In this document: piece after piece, positions 17,961 through 24,845 of the stretch
Layout: each line of letters starts with the position of its first letter
Numbering within the stretch: position 1 is the stretch's first letter
Source: Eubacteriaceae bacterium
Lineage (GTDB): Bacteria; Bacillota; Clostridia; Peptostreptococcales; Anaerovoracaceae
Direction: 5' to 3'
DNA: 38,117 bases
Assembly: GCA_029012125.1 (NCBI GenBank)
Contig: JAQXLM010000177.1
Location: 1 to 38,117 of the forward strand
The notes under the pieces: generated by a model
What the model saw: the letters and a program-made list of their open reading frames with translations, nothing else
The model's database searches: none
Told to the model about the DNA's origin: nothing
Translations under genes and position numbers: made by a program

Positions 17961-19616
17961 TTAGATTCGGCTTCCGATTCTCTCTCTTGTTCTCTCTTCA
18001 CCCAGAATCTGCTGAATCTCCCATACGTCAGGAGACTGGGCACGTCCCATAAGAGCGATTCTGATTACCGTGCTGACATGTCCCACATGTCCCTTGTATT
18101 CTTCAGGATGTTTCTTGAAGTCCTTTGGTTTGGCAGCATATCCCATCTCGGTAGCTATGCTTCTGATCTTATCGAACCACTGGCTCTGGTCATCTGCATG
18201 ATTATAGCTTTCCAGATATGCTTTCAGAATTGCAGGAATATCTTCTGCCGGTACTTCTGCCGGCATTTCATCTTCAATTTTAAGCATGTCATCGAAGAAG
18301 TAACTGATAAATTCCACAATCTGCTGTGCGTATATTAAATCTTTTCTTGGCTTGTTGTCATTTCTTCCAAGGTCGAGAATTCTTTCCAGATATGCTCTGT
18401 CGTCAAAGATATGAATAATCTCAGGCTTGAATTCCTCAGCCCACGACTTCAGGAAATCAAAGATTTCAGATGCCGGAAGCTTCAGCAGTACGTCTTTGCT
18501 TATATCGTTAAGCTTGTTCAGATCAAACAAAGCTCCTGAATTACTCATCTTATCTGTTGTAAATTCAAAGGCGTCAATCGGTTCATCCGGATTGTCCATT
18601 CTCCATTCTTCAAAATTGGAGTTCAGGATAGTCAGCAGATATTCTCTCACTGCTGCAGGATGGTAACCCTGGTTTCTGTAGTAGTCCAGTGACAGCTCAG
18701 GGTCCTTTCTCTTGGACAGCTTTCTCTTATTTCCTTCTTCATCCAGCTTCATAAGCTGTGCCGTATGGCAGTATACGGGAGCTTCCCATCCCAGCTTTTC
18801 AAACAGCTCAACGTGAATAGGAAGAGAAGGAAGCCATTCAGCGCCTCTTACAACATGTGTAGTCCTCATCAGATGGTCATCTACAACGTGAGCGAAGTGA
18901 TATGTGGGAATTCCCGTAGTCTTCAGTATAACCACATCCTGGAAGTTTTCCGGCATTTCAAGAGTACCTCTGATTGCGTCCTCAACCTTTATTCTTCTCA
19001 CATCGTCCCCTGTCTGATCAGGATTTCCATCGGATTTTAATCTGATTACGTAAGGCTTTCCTGCTTTGATATTCTCTTCGATTTCTTCCAGGGAAAGCTG
19101 TCTGCATTTTGCATACTGTCCGTAGATTCCCGGATTAAGCTTTTCAGCCTCCTGTTTTTCTCGAATCTCGGATATTTCCTCCTCTGTCAGGAAGCAAGGA
19201 TATGCCTTTCCCTCTTCAATAAGCTTCTTTGCATAGCACTGATATATTTCTCCTCTATGGCTCTGGGTATAGTCTCCGTACCGGCCAATATCACCGTCCA
19301 TGGTTGCCCCTTCATCAAAGTTAATTCCGAAGAACTTCAGTGAATTGATTATGATTTCCACCGCACCTTCAACGTATCTTTTGTCATCTGTATCCTCTAT
19401 TCTTAAATAGAACAGTCCACCTGACTGGTGTGCAAGTCTTTCATCAACAAAAGCACCATACAGGTTGCCTAAATGGATAAATCCTGTTGGGCTCGGACCC
19501 AGTCTTGTCACCTTTGCACCCTCAGGTAACTCTCTCTTTGGGTACATTCCTTCATAGTCTTCCGGTGTTTTAGTGATATTCGGGAACAGCAAATCCCCTA
19601 ATTTCTTGTAATCCAT
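17961..19616 (-). CDS. gltX: Glutamyl-tRNA synthetase
   Basis: Charges tRNA-Glu, and in many Firmicutes also tRNA-Gln ahead of GatCAB transamidation. Class I synthetase with the HIGH motif as GFIHLGNLY near residues 45-53, RIEDTDDKRYVEGA, and the KMSKS loop as RKLSKRKDPE. I chose the ATG at 19616 (551 residues) because GGAGG lies 7 nt ahead; the ATG at 19631 overlaps that ribosome site. The protein carries about 30 extra residues before VTRLGPSPTG, compared with canonical GluRS, which starts almost at that motif. It is longer than the usual 470-490. First gene of the inferred gltX-dnaE-pfkA operon. Confidence 0.95.
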   Translation of the reverse strand: MDYKKLGDLLFPNITKTPEDYEGMYPKRELPEGAKVTRLGPSPTGFIHLGNLYGAFVDERLAHQSGGLFYLRIEDTDDKRYVEGAVEIIINSLKFFGINFDEGATMDGDIGRYGDYTQSHRGEIYQCYAKKLIEEGKAYPCFLTEEEISEIREKQEAEKLNPGIYGQYAKCRQLSLEEIEENIKAGKPYVIRLKSDGNPDQTGDDVRRIKVEDAIRGTLEMPENFQDVVILKTTGIPTYHFAHVVDDHLMRTTHVVRGAEWLPSLPIHVELFEKLGWEAPVYCHTAQLMKLDEEGNKRKLSKRKDPELSLDYYRNQGYHPAAVREYLLTILNSNFEEWRMDNPDEPIDAFEFTTDKMSNSGALFDLNKLNDISKDVLLKLPASEIFDFLKSWAEEFKPEIIHIFDDRAYLERILDLGRNDNKPRKDLIYAQQIVEFISYFFDDMLKIEDEMPAEVPAEDIPAILKAYLESYNHADDQSQWFDKIRSIATEMGYAAKPKDFKKHPEEYKGHVGHVSTVIRIALMGRAQSPDVWEIQQILGEERTRERIGSRI

Positions 19617-19657
19617 GTATAAATCCTCCATTATGGTAATTAACTATAATTCATTAT

Positions 19658-19686
19658 ATTATACACTTTTTCAGGTATTTTTTCAA
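19658..19686 (-). promoter_or_regulatory. gltX operon promoter
   Basis: On the minus strand TTGAAA (19686-19681) and TATAAT (19663-19658) are separated by 17 bp. The leader to the gltX ATG is only about 35 nt, too short for a T-box or riboswitch. Confidence 0.8.
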
Positions 19687-19731
19687 AACATTTTGGCAAA
19701 ATACCAGTATATTAGGAGGAGATATCGTATT

Positions 19732-21156
19732 ATGGTTAGCAGATATAAATACTTTCTGGAAAACTTTACAGGTCAGCTGCCTATAGGTGAGTGCTTTGAT
19801 CTGCTGGAGAGAAAATTCTCCATTGGAGGCAGACAGGCAAGAATGTATTTCGTAGATGGCCTGACAGATGTTGAAAAATGTCAGCTGATACTTAACTTTA
19901 TGCTGGACATAAAGCCTGAACAGCTTCGCGGTGTAGAGAGCTCGCAAACTTTTATCGAAGGCTTTTTCCCTTACATTGCCGCCGAGGTTGTGGAGGATAT
20001 AGATACTGCTGTTAAAAAGATGTATTCCGGACTGGTGGCAATTCTTGTGGATGGGCTGGACAGCATAATTATTGCCGATACCCGTCAGTACCCTCAGCGA
20101 GGCGTTGAGGAGCCATCCAAGGAACAGACACTTCGCGGAGCCAAGGACGGTTTCACTGAAAACTTTATGAGCAATCTGGGCTTAATAAGACGAAGAATAA
20201 GAGATAATCGGCTTATATTCAGGCACCATATCGTAGGTGAAAAGTCAAAGACTGATGTGGGTGTTGCATACATGAAGGGAGTCTGTGACGAAAAGCTGCT
20301 TGCCAGAGTTGAGAAAGGACTGGAGGATATAGTTGTAGACAGCATATCCCTCTCCGACCAGTCTATTGTAGAGCAGCTGGAAAAGGCATTATATAAATCC
20401 GGTAATAACAATGTTTTTTCAGCGCTGAACCCTTTTCCCAAGGTCAGATATACCCAAAGACCGGACATCGTGGCTGCTCATCTTACAGAGGGAAAGATAG
20501 CCATAATAACCGATAACTCTCCTACGGTTCTTCTTTTGCCTGTAGGTCTCTTCGACTTTTCTCAGGATATTGACGATTACTATTTTCCTTTGCTGACAGG
20601 CAACTATTTAAGGCTGCTGCGTATCATAAACATGGTGCTTATTCTTTTCGTAACACCCATATATCTGTTAATAAGTGAGGAATATATAGAGCCACCCTTT
20701 AGTATGGATTTCATCGTTCCCCGGGATTCCTATGCTCTGCCCATATTCTGGCAGTTTATTCTGCTGGAACTGGCAATAGACGGATTAAAGCTGGCATCCT
20801 TAAACACTCCCGAGTCACTTGGAATGTCCCTGTCCGTTATCGGGGCATTAATACTTGGAGACTTTTCCGTAGATTCAGGATGGTTTATTCCGCAGACAAT
20901 TCTGGTTATGGCCGTGGTCGCTCTGGCTTCCTTTACTCAGCCTAGTATTGAATTGTCATACGGTATAAAGTTTATGCGTATAATAATGCTTACAGGAGCC
21001 TACCTTGCAGGTCTGCCCGGTCTGGCGGCAGGTGCTGCAGTCAGTCTTCTGATTATCGCATGCACAAAAACAATCAGCGGACAATCTTATCTGTATCCGC
21101 TGATTCCTTTCAATAAATATTCTCTTAAAAAGCTTCTTTTCAGAACCTCCCGATAA
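19732..21156 (+). CDS. GerA/SpoVAF-family spore germination protein
   Basis: Inner-spore-membrane protein of the GerA family, which forms nutrient germinant receptors with GerB and GerC; SpoVAF is a relative encoded in spoVA operons. The 474 residues show a soluble N-terminal half with the family signature GVEEPSKEQTLRGAKDGFTE and NLGLIRRRIRD, then LFDFSQDIDDYYFPLLTGNY. About five membrane helices follow (RIINMVLILFVTPIYLLI, FWQFILLELAIDGLKLA and the last three near the C-terminus). The start at 19732 follows AGGAGGAG; the open frame runs 39 codons upstream without a ribosome site. It stands alone with no GerB or GerC partner, which together with the central motif makes a SpoVAF-like role more likely. 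Confidence 0.85.
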   Translation: MVSRYKYFLENFTGQLPIGECFDLLERKFSIGGRQARMYFVDGLTDVEKCQLILNFMLDIKPEQLRGVESSQTFIEGFFPYIAAEVVEDIDTAVKKMYSGLVAILVDGLDSIIIADTRQYPQRGVEEPSKEQTLRGAKDGFTENFMSNLGLIRRRIRDNRLIFRHHIVGEKSKTDVGVAYMKGVCDEKLLARVEKGLEDIVVDSISLSDQSIVEQLEKALYKSGNNNVFSALNPFPKVRYTQRPDIVAAHLTEGKIAIITDNSPTVLLLPVGLFDFSQDIDDYYFPLLTGNYLRLLRIINMVLILFVTPIYLLISEEYIEPPFSMDFIVPRDSYALPIFWQFILLELAIDGLKLASLNTPESLGMSLSVIGALILGDFSVDSGWFIPQTILVMAVVALASFTQPSIELSYGIKFMRIIMLTGAYLAGLPGLAAGAAVSLLIIACTKTISGQSYLYPLIPFNKYSLKKLLFRTSR

Positions 21157-21170
21157 GCGAGGTTCTTTTT
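21143..21170 (+). terminator. Terminator overlapping the GerA/SpoVAF-like stop codon
   Basis: GAACCTC (21143-21149) pairs with GAGGTTC (21159-21165), then TTTTT. The TAA stop lies in the loop, so the left arm encodes the last residues of the protein. Confidence 0.75.
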
Positions 21171-21591
21171 AATATAATGCTGCTCCGAAGCCACAGGTTC
21201 CGAACATATATGAGAATGTTGCGATAATCATTCCAACAAGCCATATGATCAGTAAAGCAGCTACGATAATAAGTATAACCTTTGCCCATGTCGGCAGGAT
21301 GTGCTTATTTCCTACTGCCTGGTTATCATAGTTCTGCTGATAATATCCCTGCTCTTCCTCATCAAAGCTGTCAGCCGGTTTCAACGGATAATCGTTTCTG
21401 ATTATCAGATAGATTACCACACCAACAAAGCTTGGCACCAGTGCTGCTACCAAAGCCCACAGCCACGGACTGCAGTCAACACGCTTGTTTGCATCTCTGT
21501 ATACTACCACACCGATGATAAGTGGAATTCCGACACTGATAAGCAATGCAACCGGAATAAACAACAAAATTAATAATGATGAAAAAAACAT
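21169..21591 (-). CDS. Small three-helix membrane protein, unknown function
   Basis: 140 residues with hydrophobic helices near 3-30, 42-64 and 101-130. Between the first two lies YRDANKRVDCSPWLWAL, with PSFVGVVIYLIIRND after it. This layout resembles small Firmicute membrane proteins in which a YRDA...WLW loop joins two helices. A glutamate/tyrosine-rich loop (DEEEQGYYQQNY) separates helices two and three. GGAGG is placed 7 nt before the ATG. Upstream, an extended -10 (TGATATAAT, core 21626-21621) is visible. It is convergent with the GerA-like gene and divergent from cwlJ, so a spore link is possible but only by position. I do not recognise a function. Confidence 0.75.
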   Translation of the reverse strand: MFFSSLLILLFIPVALLISVGIPLIIGVVVYRDANKRVDCSPWLWALVAALVPSFVGVVIYLIIRNDYPLKPADSFDEEEQGYYQQNYDNQAVGNKHILPTWAKVILIIVAALLIIWLVGMIIATFSYMFGTCGFGAALY

Positions 21592-21628
21592 GTAATCCCT
21601 CCTCGTTTACCTTTTTGCAAATTATATC

Positions 21629-21654
21629 ACATTTTGTCGTTATTGCATATGCTA
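21629..21654 (+). promoter_or_regulatory. Possible mother-cell sigma (K or E) promoter of cwlJ
   Basis: CATATGCTA at 21646-21654 fits the sigma-K -10 form CATANNNTA. AC at 21629-21630 is 15 bp upstream, 1-2 bp shorter than usual. No good sigma-A pair is visible on this strand. Weak evidence, supported by the spore nature of the genes behind it. Confidence 0.33.
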
Positions 21655-21685
21655 ATTAAGAAACATTTTATTTTGAGGTGAGTCT

Positions 21686-22129
21686 ATGCCTTTAGATACC
21701 CGCGAGCTGTTTGCTCGCCTGATTCAATGTGAAGCCGGTGGTGAAGGCGAAGACGGAATGCGTGCTGTTGCAACAGTAATAATGAACAGGGCTACTATAG
21801 ACTATGGTGAATTTGCCAGAGTCAGCAACGGAGGAGATGTGAGAAGCATCATTACTCAGCCGGGGCAGTTTACCTGCATGCAAGAAACGGTAGGAGGCTC
21901 CTATAACAGGCAGAATGTCTACAACATGGAGCCTACTGACATCCACTATGAAATAGTTGACTGGGCTCTTAGCGGAGGTCGTCTTAACGGCGTTGATGAA
22001 TCGCTGTTCTTTAAGAATCCTTTCAGTCCTAAATGCCCTACCTATTTTCCGACTAACGTAGGTGTTTTTCATAATCGGATCGGAGACCACTGTTTCTACG
22101 TTCCAACAGCAAAATATGCCGACACCTGA
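21686..22129 (+). CDS. cwlJ: Spore cortex-lytic hydrolase, CwlJ/SleB family
   Basis: Cortex peptidoglycan hydrolase acting in germination. The 147 residues, with no signal peptide and no peptidoglycan-binding repeat, match CwlJ (about 142 in Bacillus subtilis) rather than the longer secreted SleB. The Hydrolase_2 signature is clear: ELFARLIQCEAGGEGEDGMRAVATVIMNR with the probable catalytic glutamate at 16. PGQFTCMQ, DESLFFKNP and VGVFHNRIGDHCFYVP follow. GAGGTGA is 6 nt before the ATG. The next gene, 32 bp on, is a GerQ-family coat protein; CwlJ depends on GerQ for its place in the coat in Bacillus subtilis, and the pairing supports the CwlJ call. Confidence 0.88.
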   Translation: MPLDTRELFARLIQCEAGGEGEDGMRAVATVIMNRATIDYGEFARVSNGGDVRSIITQPGQFTCMQETVGGSYNRQNVYNMEPTDIHYEIVDWALSGGRLNGVDESLFFKNPFSPKCPTYFPTNVGVFHNRIGDHCFYVPTAKYADT

Positions 22130-22161
22130 TGGCTTTGATATGATTAATAAGAGGTGACCTA

Positions 22162-22752
22162 ATGTATTGTAATTCAGAAAACGGATGCGGAAATGTGTCC
22201 AGAGTAACAGACAGTGATACCATGGCCGGCAATATGACAACGGCTATGGACACAGAGATGGCTGTGATGAACAGCATGAACAGAATGACCCCTCGGAGTC
22301 CCTATGTATTGGATTATTCCCAGATGACCGAATACATTGCCAGTCAGCCGGATAATCAGCTTCCGGCAACTCTGCCTTCGACAGGTTCAGCAGGGTCGTC
22401 CTCTGGAGGAAGCTCTGTCATTCCGGAAACCATAATTCCAAATGCACCTACCTTCAGGGTTCCAAGCAATCCCCTGCTCCCTCCGGAATATCAGGAGGTG
22501 CTTAGCTATGATAATCTGCAATATTTAAATGGATTTCTCAGAACGCAAATAGGAAAGTATATGAGAGTCGAACAGCTGGTTGGATCCAATACCATTGAAG
22601 AGAGATATGGCTATCTGGTGGGAGTAGGTGCCAACTACATCATTCTTCAGGAACTGTCAACCAACAATGTTATGGCGCTTGATTACTATAACATCAAGCT
22701 GGTATATATTTATCTAACCAATCCTGATCTTCCCACTAACGCCACAAGATAA
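22162..22752 (+). CDS. gerQ: GerQ-family spore coat protein
   Basis: GerQ is a coat protein needed to localise CwlJ. The C-terminal domain (about 115-185) fits the family: DNLQYLNGFLRTQIGKYMRV, then ERYGYLVGVGANYIILQE and MALDYYNIKLVYIY, corresponding to the GTLEDAGRDYIII...YLLLMVYLDYVTF core of Bacillus GerQ. The N-terminal 110 residues are low complexity, rich in Met, Ser, Thr and Pro, with a SAGSSSGGSS linker. The whole protein has only two lysines, both in the C-terminal domain, whereas Bacillus GerQ is cross-linked by transglutaminase through N-terminal lysines. AGAGGTGA precedes the ATG. Operon with cwlJ. Assignment rests on domain pattern plus neighbour. Confidence 0.78.
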   Translation: MYCNSENGCGNVSRVTDSDTMAGNMTTAMDTEMAVMNSMNRMTPRSPYVLDYSQMTEYIASQPDNQLPATLPSTGSAGSSSGGSSVIPETIIPNAPTFRVPSNPLLPPEYQEVLSYDNLQYLNGFLRTQIGKYMRVEQLVGSNTIEERYGYLVGVGANYIILQELSTNNVMALDYYNIKLVYIYLTNPDLPTNATR

Positions 22753-22792
22753 AAATCGGCGGTCAGCAAAAGCTGACCGCCGTCTTTATTAT
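22751..22792. terminator. Bidirectional terminator between gerQ and the 32-residue ORF
   Basis: A perfect 11-bp stem (CGGCGGTCAGC at 22757-22767 with GCTGACCGCCG at 22772-22782) and AAAA loop. GTCTTTATTATT follows on plus and ATTTTTATC on minus, so it can end both the cwlJ-gerQ transcript and the minus-strand operon. Confidence 0.85.
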
Positions 22793-22815
22793 TGTATTTA
22801 GTTTAATACTGTCTC

Positions 22816-22914
22816 TTAGCAGTTACAGAAGATGATAACCAGCAGTAAGAAGAAGAATAATAAGCTAGTATCGATTCCTTCATCGTTTCTGAATATTCCA
22901 CATCTATTTGACAT
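22816..22914 (-). CDS. 32-residue membrane microprotein
   Basis: A short frame reads MSNRCGIFRNDEGIDTSL and then an almost purely hydrophobic stretch of Leu, Phe, Val and Ile before ending in FCNC. It therefore has one charged N-terminal segment and one membrane helix, with cysteines at position 5 and near the end. AGGTGA lies 5 nt before the ATG, a convincing ribosome site. The gene lies between ywlG, which has no terminator of its own, and the bidirectional hairpin, so it may be the tail of that operon or have its own weak promoter (TTGACG and TATAAA 18 bp apart). Similar tiny hydrophobic proteins are common near clostridial spore genes; no function can be given. Confidence 0.62.
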   Translation of the reverse strand: MSNRCGIFRNDEGIDTSLLFFFLLLVIIFCNC

Positions 22915-22993
22915 CCCATTCACCTACTTTTTATATAAATTTATAGTCTAATCTATGATGAATCGTCAAATAGTGTGCCTATTCACCCCAATA

Positions 22994-23563
22994 TTATCTT
23001 TGTATGTCTCCTCCTGACAGCACATCATCATACACTGCTCTGCTGCCTCCGATAAACTTAGGTCTTGTTCTTGCGCATACAACGTTGGCGTTACCTATTT
23101 TCTTCACTGAGATTCTTACAGGGACAGCAACCTTTTTCAGGTGCATTCCTATTAAAGTATCTCCGATGTCCAAACCTGCATCTGCTTTGATTTCTTCTAC
23201 AGCTACCGGATTTTTTGCGTTCTGATATACGGTAACGGCAAATGAACCACCTGCATGAAGCTGTGGAACAACATTGCATATTTCTGTTCCCGGCAGAAGT
23301 GCATCTTTTTCTACGATAACAGCTCTGTTAAGGTGTTCACAGCACTGTGCAGCAAGGTATATGCCCTTCTCTGCCAGAATAGGGTAAACTCCTTCATAAA
23401 CAGCCTTTGCCGCATCGATGTCTGAGCCCTTTCCTATGTGCTCACCTTTGATTTCACTTGATGAGCATCCGATAATGAAAATGTCGCCCTCAGATAACTT
23501 TGCAACCTTAAGAAGCTCGGTTACTGCCTGGGCTGCCTGATTCTTTATTTCTTCGTAACTCAT
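22994..23563 (-). CDS. ywlG: YwlG/UPF0340 (DUF436, TIGR01440) protein
   Basis: Conserved Firmicute protein of unknown role; the 189 residues match the family. Signature pieces are GDIFIIGCSSSEIKGEHIGKG, LAAQCCEHLNRA and VVPQLHAGGSFAVTVYQ near the middle, and DIGDTLIGMHLKKVAVPVR with ARTRPKFIGGSRAVY toward the end. Its ATG is 1 bp past the ahcY stop and has only a poor ribosome site (GGGAT), which points to translational coupling to ahcY. In Bacillus subtilis ywlG lies near glyA and upp, so this pairing with ahcY is different. Function unknown. Confidence 0.9.
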   Translation of the reverse strand: MSYEEIKNQAAQAVTELLKVAKLSEGDIFIIGCSSSEIKGEHIGKGSDIDAAKAVYEGVYPILAEKGIYLAAQCCEHLNRAVIVEKDALLPGTEICNVVPQLHAGGSFAVTVYQNAKNPVAVEEIKADAGLDIGDTLIGMHLKKVAVPVRISVKKIGNANVVCARTRPKFIGGSRAVYDDVLSGGDIQR

Positions 23564-23564
23564 A

Positions 23565-24812
23565 TTATATATCCCAGCTTTCTAAATACTCCGCCTGTTC
23601 CTCAGTAAGAGTATCAATTTCTATTCCCCATGCTGCAAGCTTTCTTCTTGCAACTAAATCGTCGATTTCGCCGCTTACATCAACAACCTTGTTAGGTAAG
23701 TTTTTATAGTTTTCCTTTATGTACATTGCTGACAGAGCCTGTACGGCAAAGCTCATATCCATAATCTCAGCAGGATGTCCGTCTGCTGCGGCAATGTTTA
23801 CCAGTCTGCCTTCTCCGATAACGTTTACGGTTTTTCCGTTTGAAAGCTCGTATCCCATGATATTCCTGCGAGTTTCTCTCTTGGAAACTGCAGCCTTTTC
23901 CAGGGCATCCATATCAATTTCGCAGTTAAAGTGTCCTGCGTTTGTAAGAATCGCTCCCTGTTTCATTGTAAGCATGTGTTCAACTGTAATTGTCTTGCAG
24001 CAGCCTGTTGCGGATACGAAAATATCTCCCAGAGGTGCTGCCTTTTCCATGGTCATTACGTCAAATCCATCCATTCTGGCTTCAATAGCTTTTACAGGAT
24101 TGATTTCAGTAACGATAACCTTTGCACCAAGAGCTGCCGCCCTCATTGCAATTCCTCTGCTGCACCATCCGTATCCAGCCACTACAACTGTTTTGGATGC
24201 AATTATAAGGTTTGTATTTCTCATGATACTGTCCCATACTGACTGACCTGTTCCGTATCTGTTGTCAAACAGGTGCTTGCAGTCAGCATCGTTAACAGCA
24301 ACCATAGGGAATTTCAGCACACCTTCTTTTTCCATCGCCTTCAGTCTGATAACACCGGTAGTGGTTTCTTCGCAGCCACCCCATACTTCTTCGGCAAGAT
24401 CAGGTCTTTCCGTGTGAAGCATTCCAACCAGATCACCACCATCATCGATTATGATATTAGGTTTGTGTTCCAGACACATTTCGATGTGTTTTGAGTATTC
24501 CTCCGGTGTGGCACCGTGATATGCAAATACATCCAGTCCTCTGTCTACAAGGGCTGCCGCAACATCATCCTGTGTTGAAAGAATGTTGCTTCCTGTCACT
24601 GACATCTTTGCTCCCCCTGCTGCCAGAACTAGACACAGGTATGCGGTTTTTGCTTCAAGATGCACAGACAGGGAAATTTTGATGCCTTCGAAAGGCTTTG
24701 TCTTTGAAAATTCCTCCTCCAGACCTCTCAAAAGGGGCATATTGTTGCGGACCCACTGGATTTTCTGATGTCCGGAAGGAGCCAGACTAATATCTCTAAT
24801 ATCGTAACTCAT
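23565..24812 (-). CDS. ahcY: Adenosylhomocysteinase, short archaeal/Thermotoga type
   Basis: NAD-dependent hydrolysis of S-adenosylhomocysteine to adenosine and homocysteine, recycling the product of methyl transfer. Core motifs are present: VHLEAKTAYL, DDGGDLVGMLH, EETTTGVIRL, VNDADCKHLFDNRYGTGQS, the NAD-binding VVVAGYGWCSRGIAMRA, and NAGHFNCEID. The 415 residues lack the long insertion and the C-terminal KPDHYRY tail of the common bacterial/eukaryotic form; the end (TEEQAEYLESW) is like the Thermotoga and archaeal enzymes. A close relative in Methanocaldococcus prefers S-inosylhomocysteine, so substrate is open. AGGAGG precedes the ATG, 33 bp after glmS. It heads a coupled pair with ywlG. 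Confidence 0.92.
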   Translation of the reverse strand: MSYDIRDISLAPSGHQKIQWVRNNMPLLRGLEEEFSKTKPFEGIKISLSVHLEAKTAYLCLVLAAGGAKMSVTGSNILSTQDDVAAALVDRGLDVFAYHGATPEEYSKHIEMCLEHKPNIIIDDGGDLVGMLHTERPDLAEEVWGGCEETTTGVIRLKAMEKEGVLKFPMVAVNDADCKHLFDNRYGTGQSVWDSIMRNTNLIIASKTVVVAGYGWCSRGIAMRAAALGAKVIVTEINPVKAIEARMDGFDVMTMEKAAPLGDIFVSATGCCKTITVEHMLTMKQGAILTNAGHFNCEIDMDALEKAAVSKRETRRNIMGYELSNGKTVNVIGEGRLVNIAAADGHPAEIMDMSFAVQALSAMYIKENYKNLPNKVVDVSGEIDDLVARRKLAAWGIEIDTLTEEQAEYLESWDI

Positions 24813-24845
24813 TGTTCCTCCTAAGTCGTGTATGTTAATTAATTG

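Noticed and set aside
19617-19657. T-box or riboswitch in the gltX leader
   Set aside because: The promoter lies so close that the leader is only about 35 nt.
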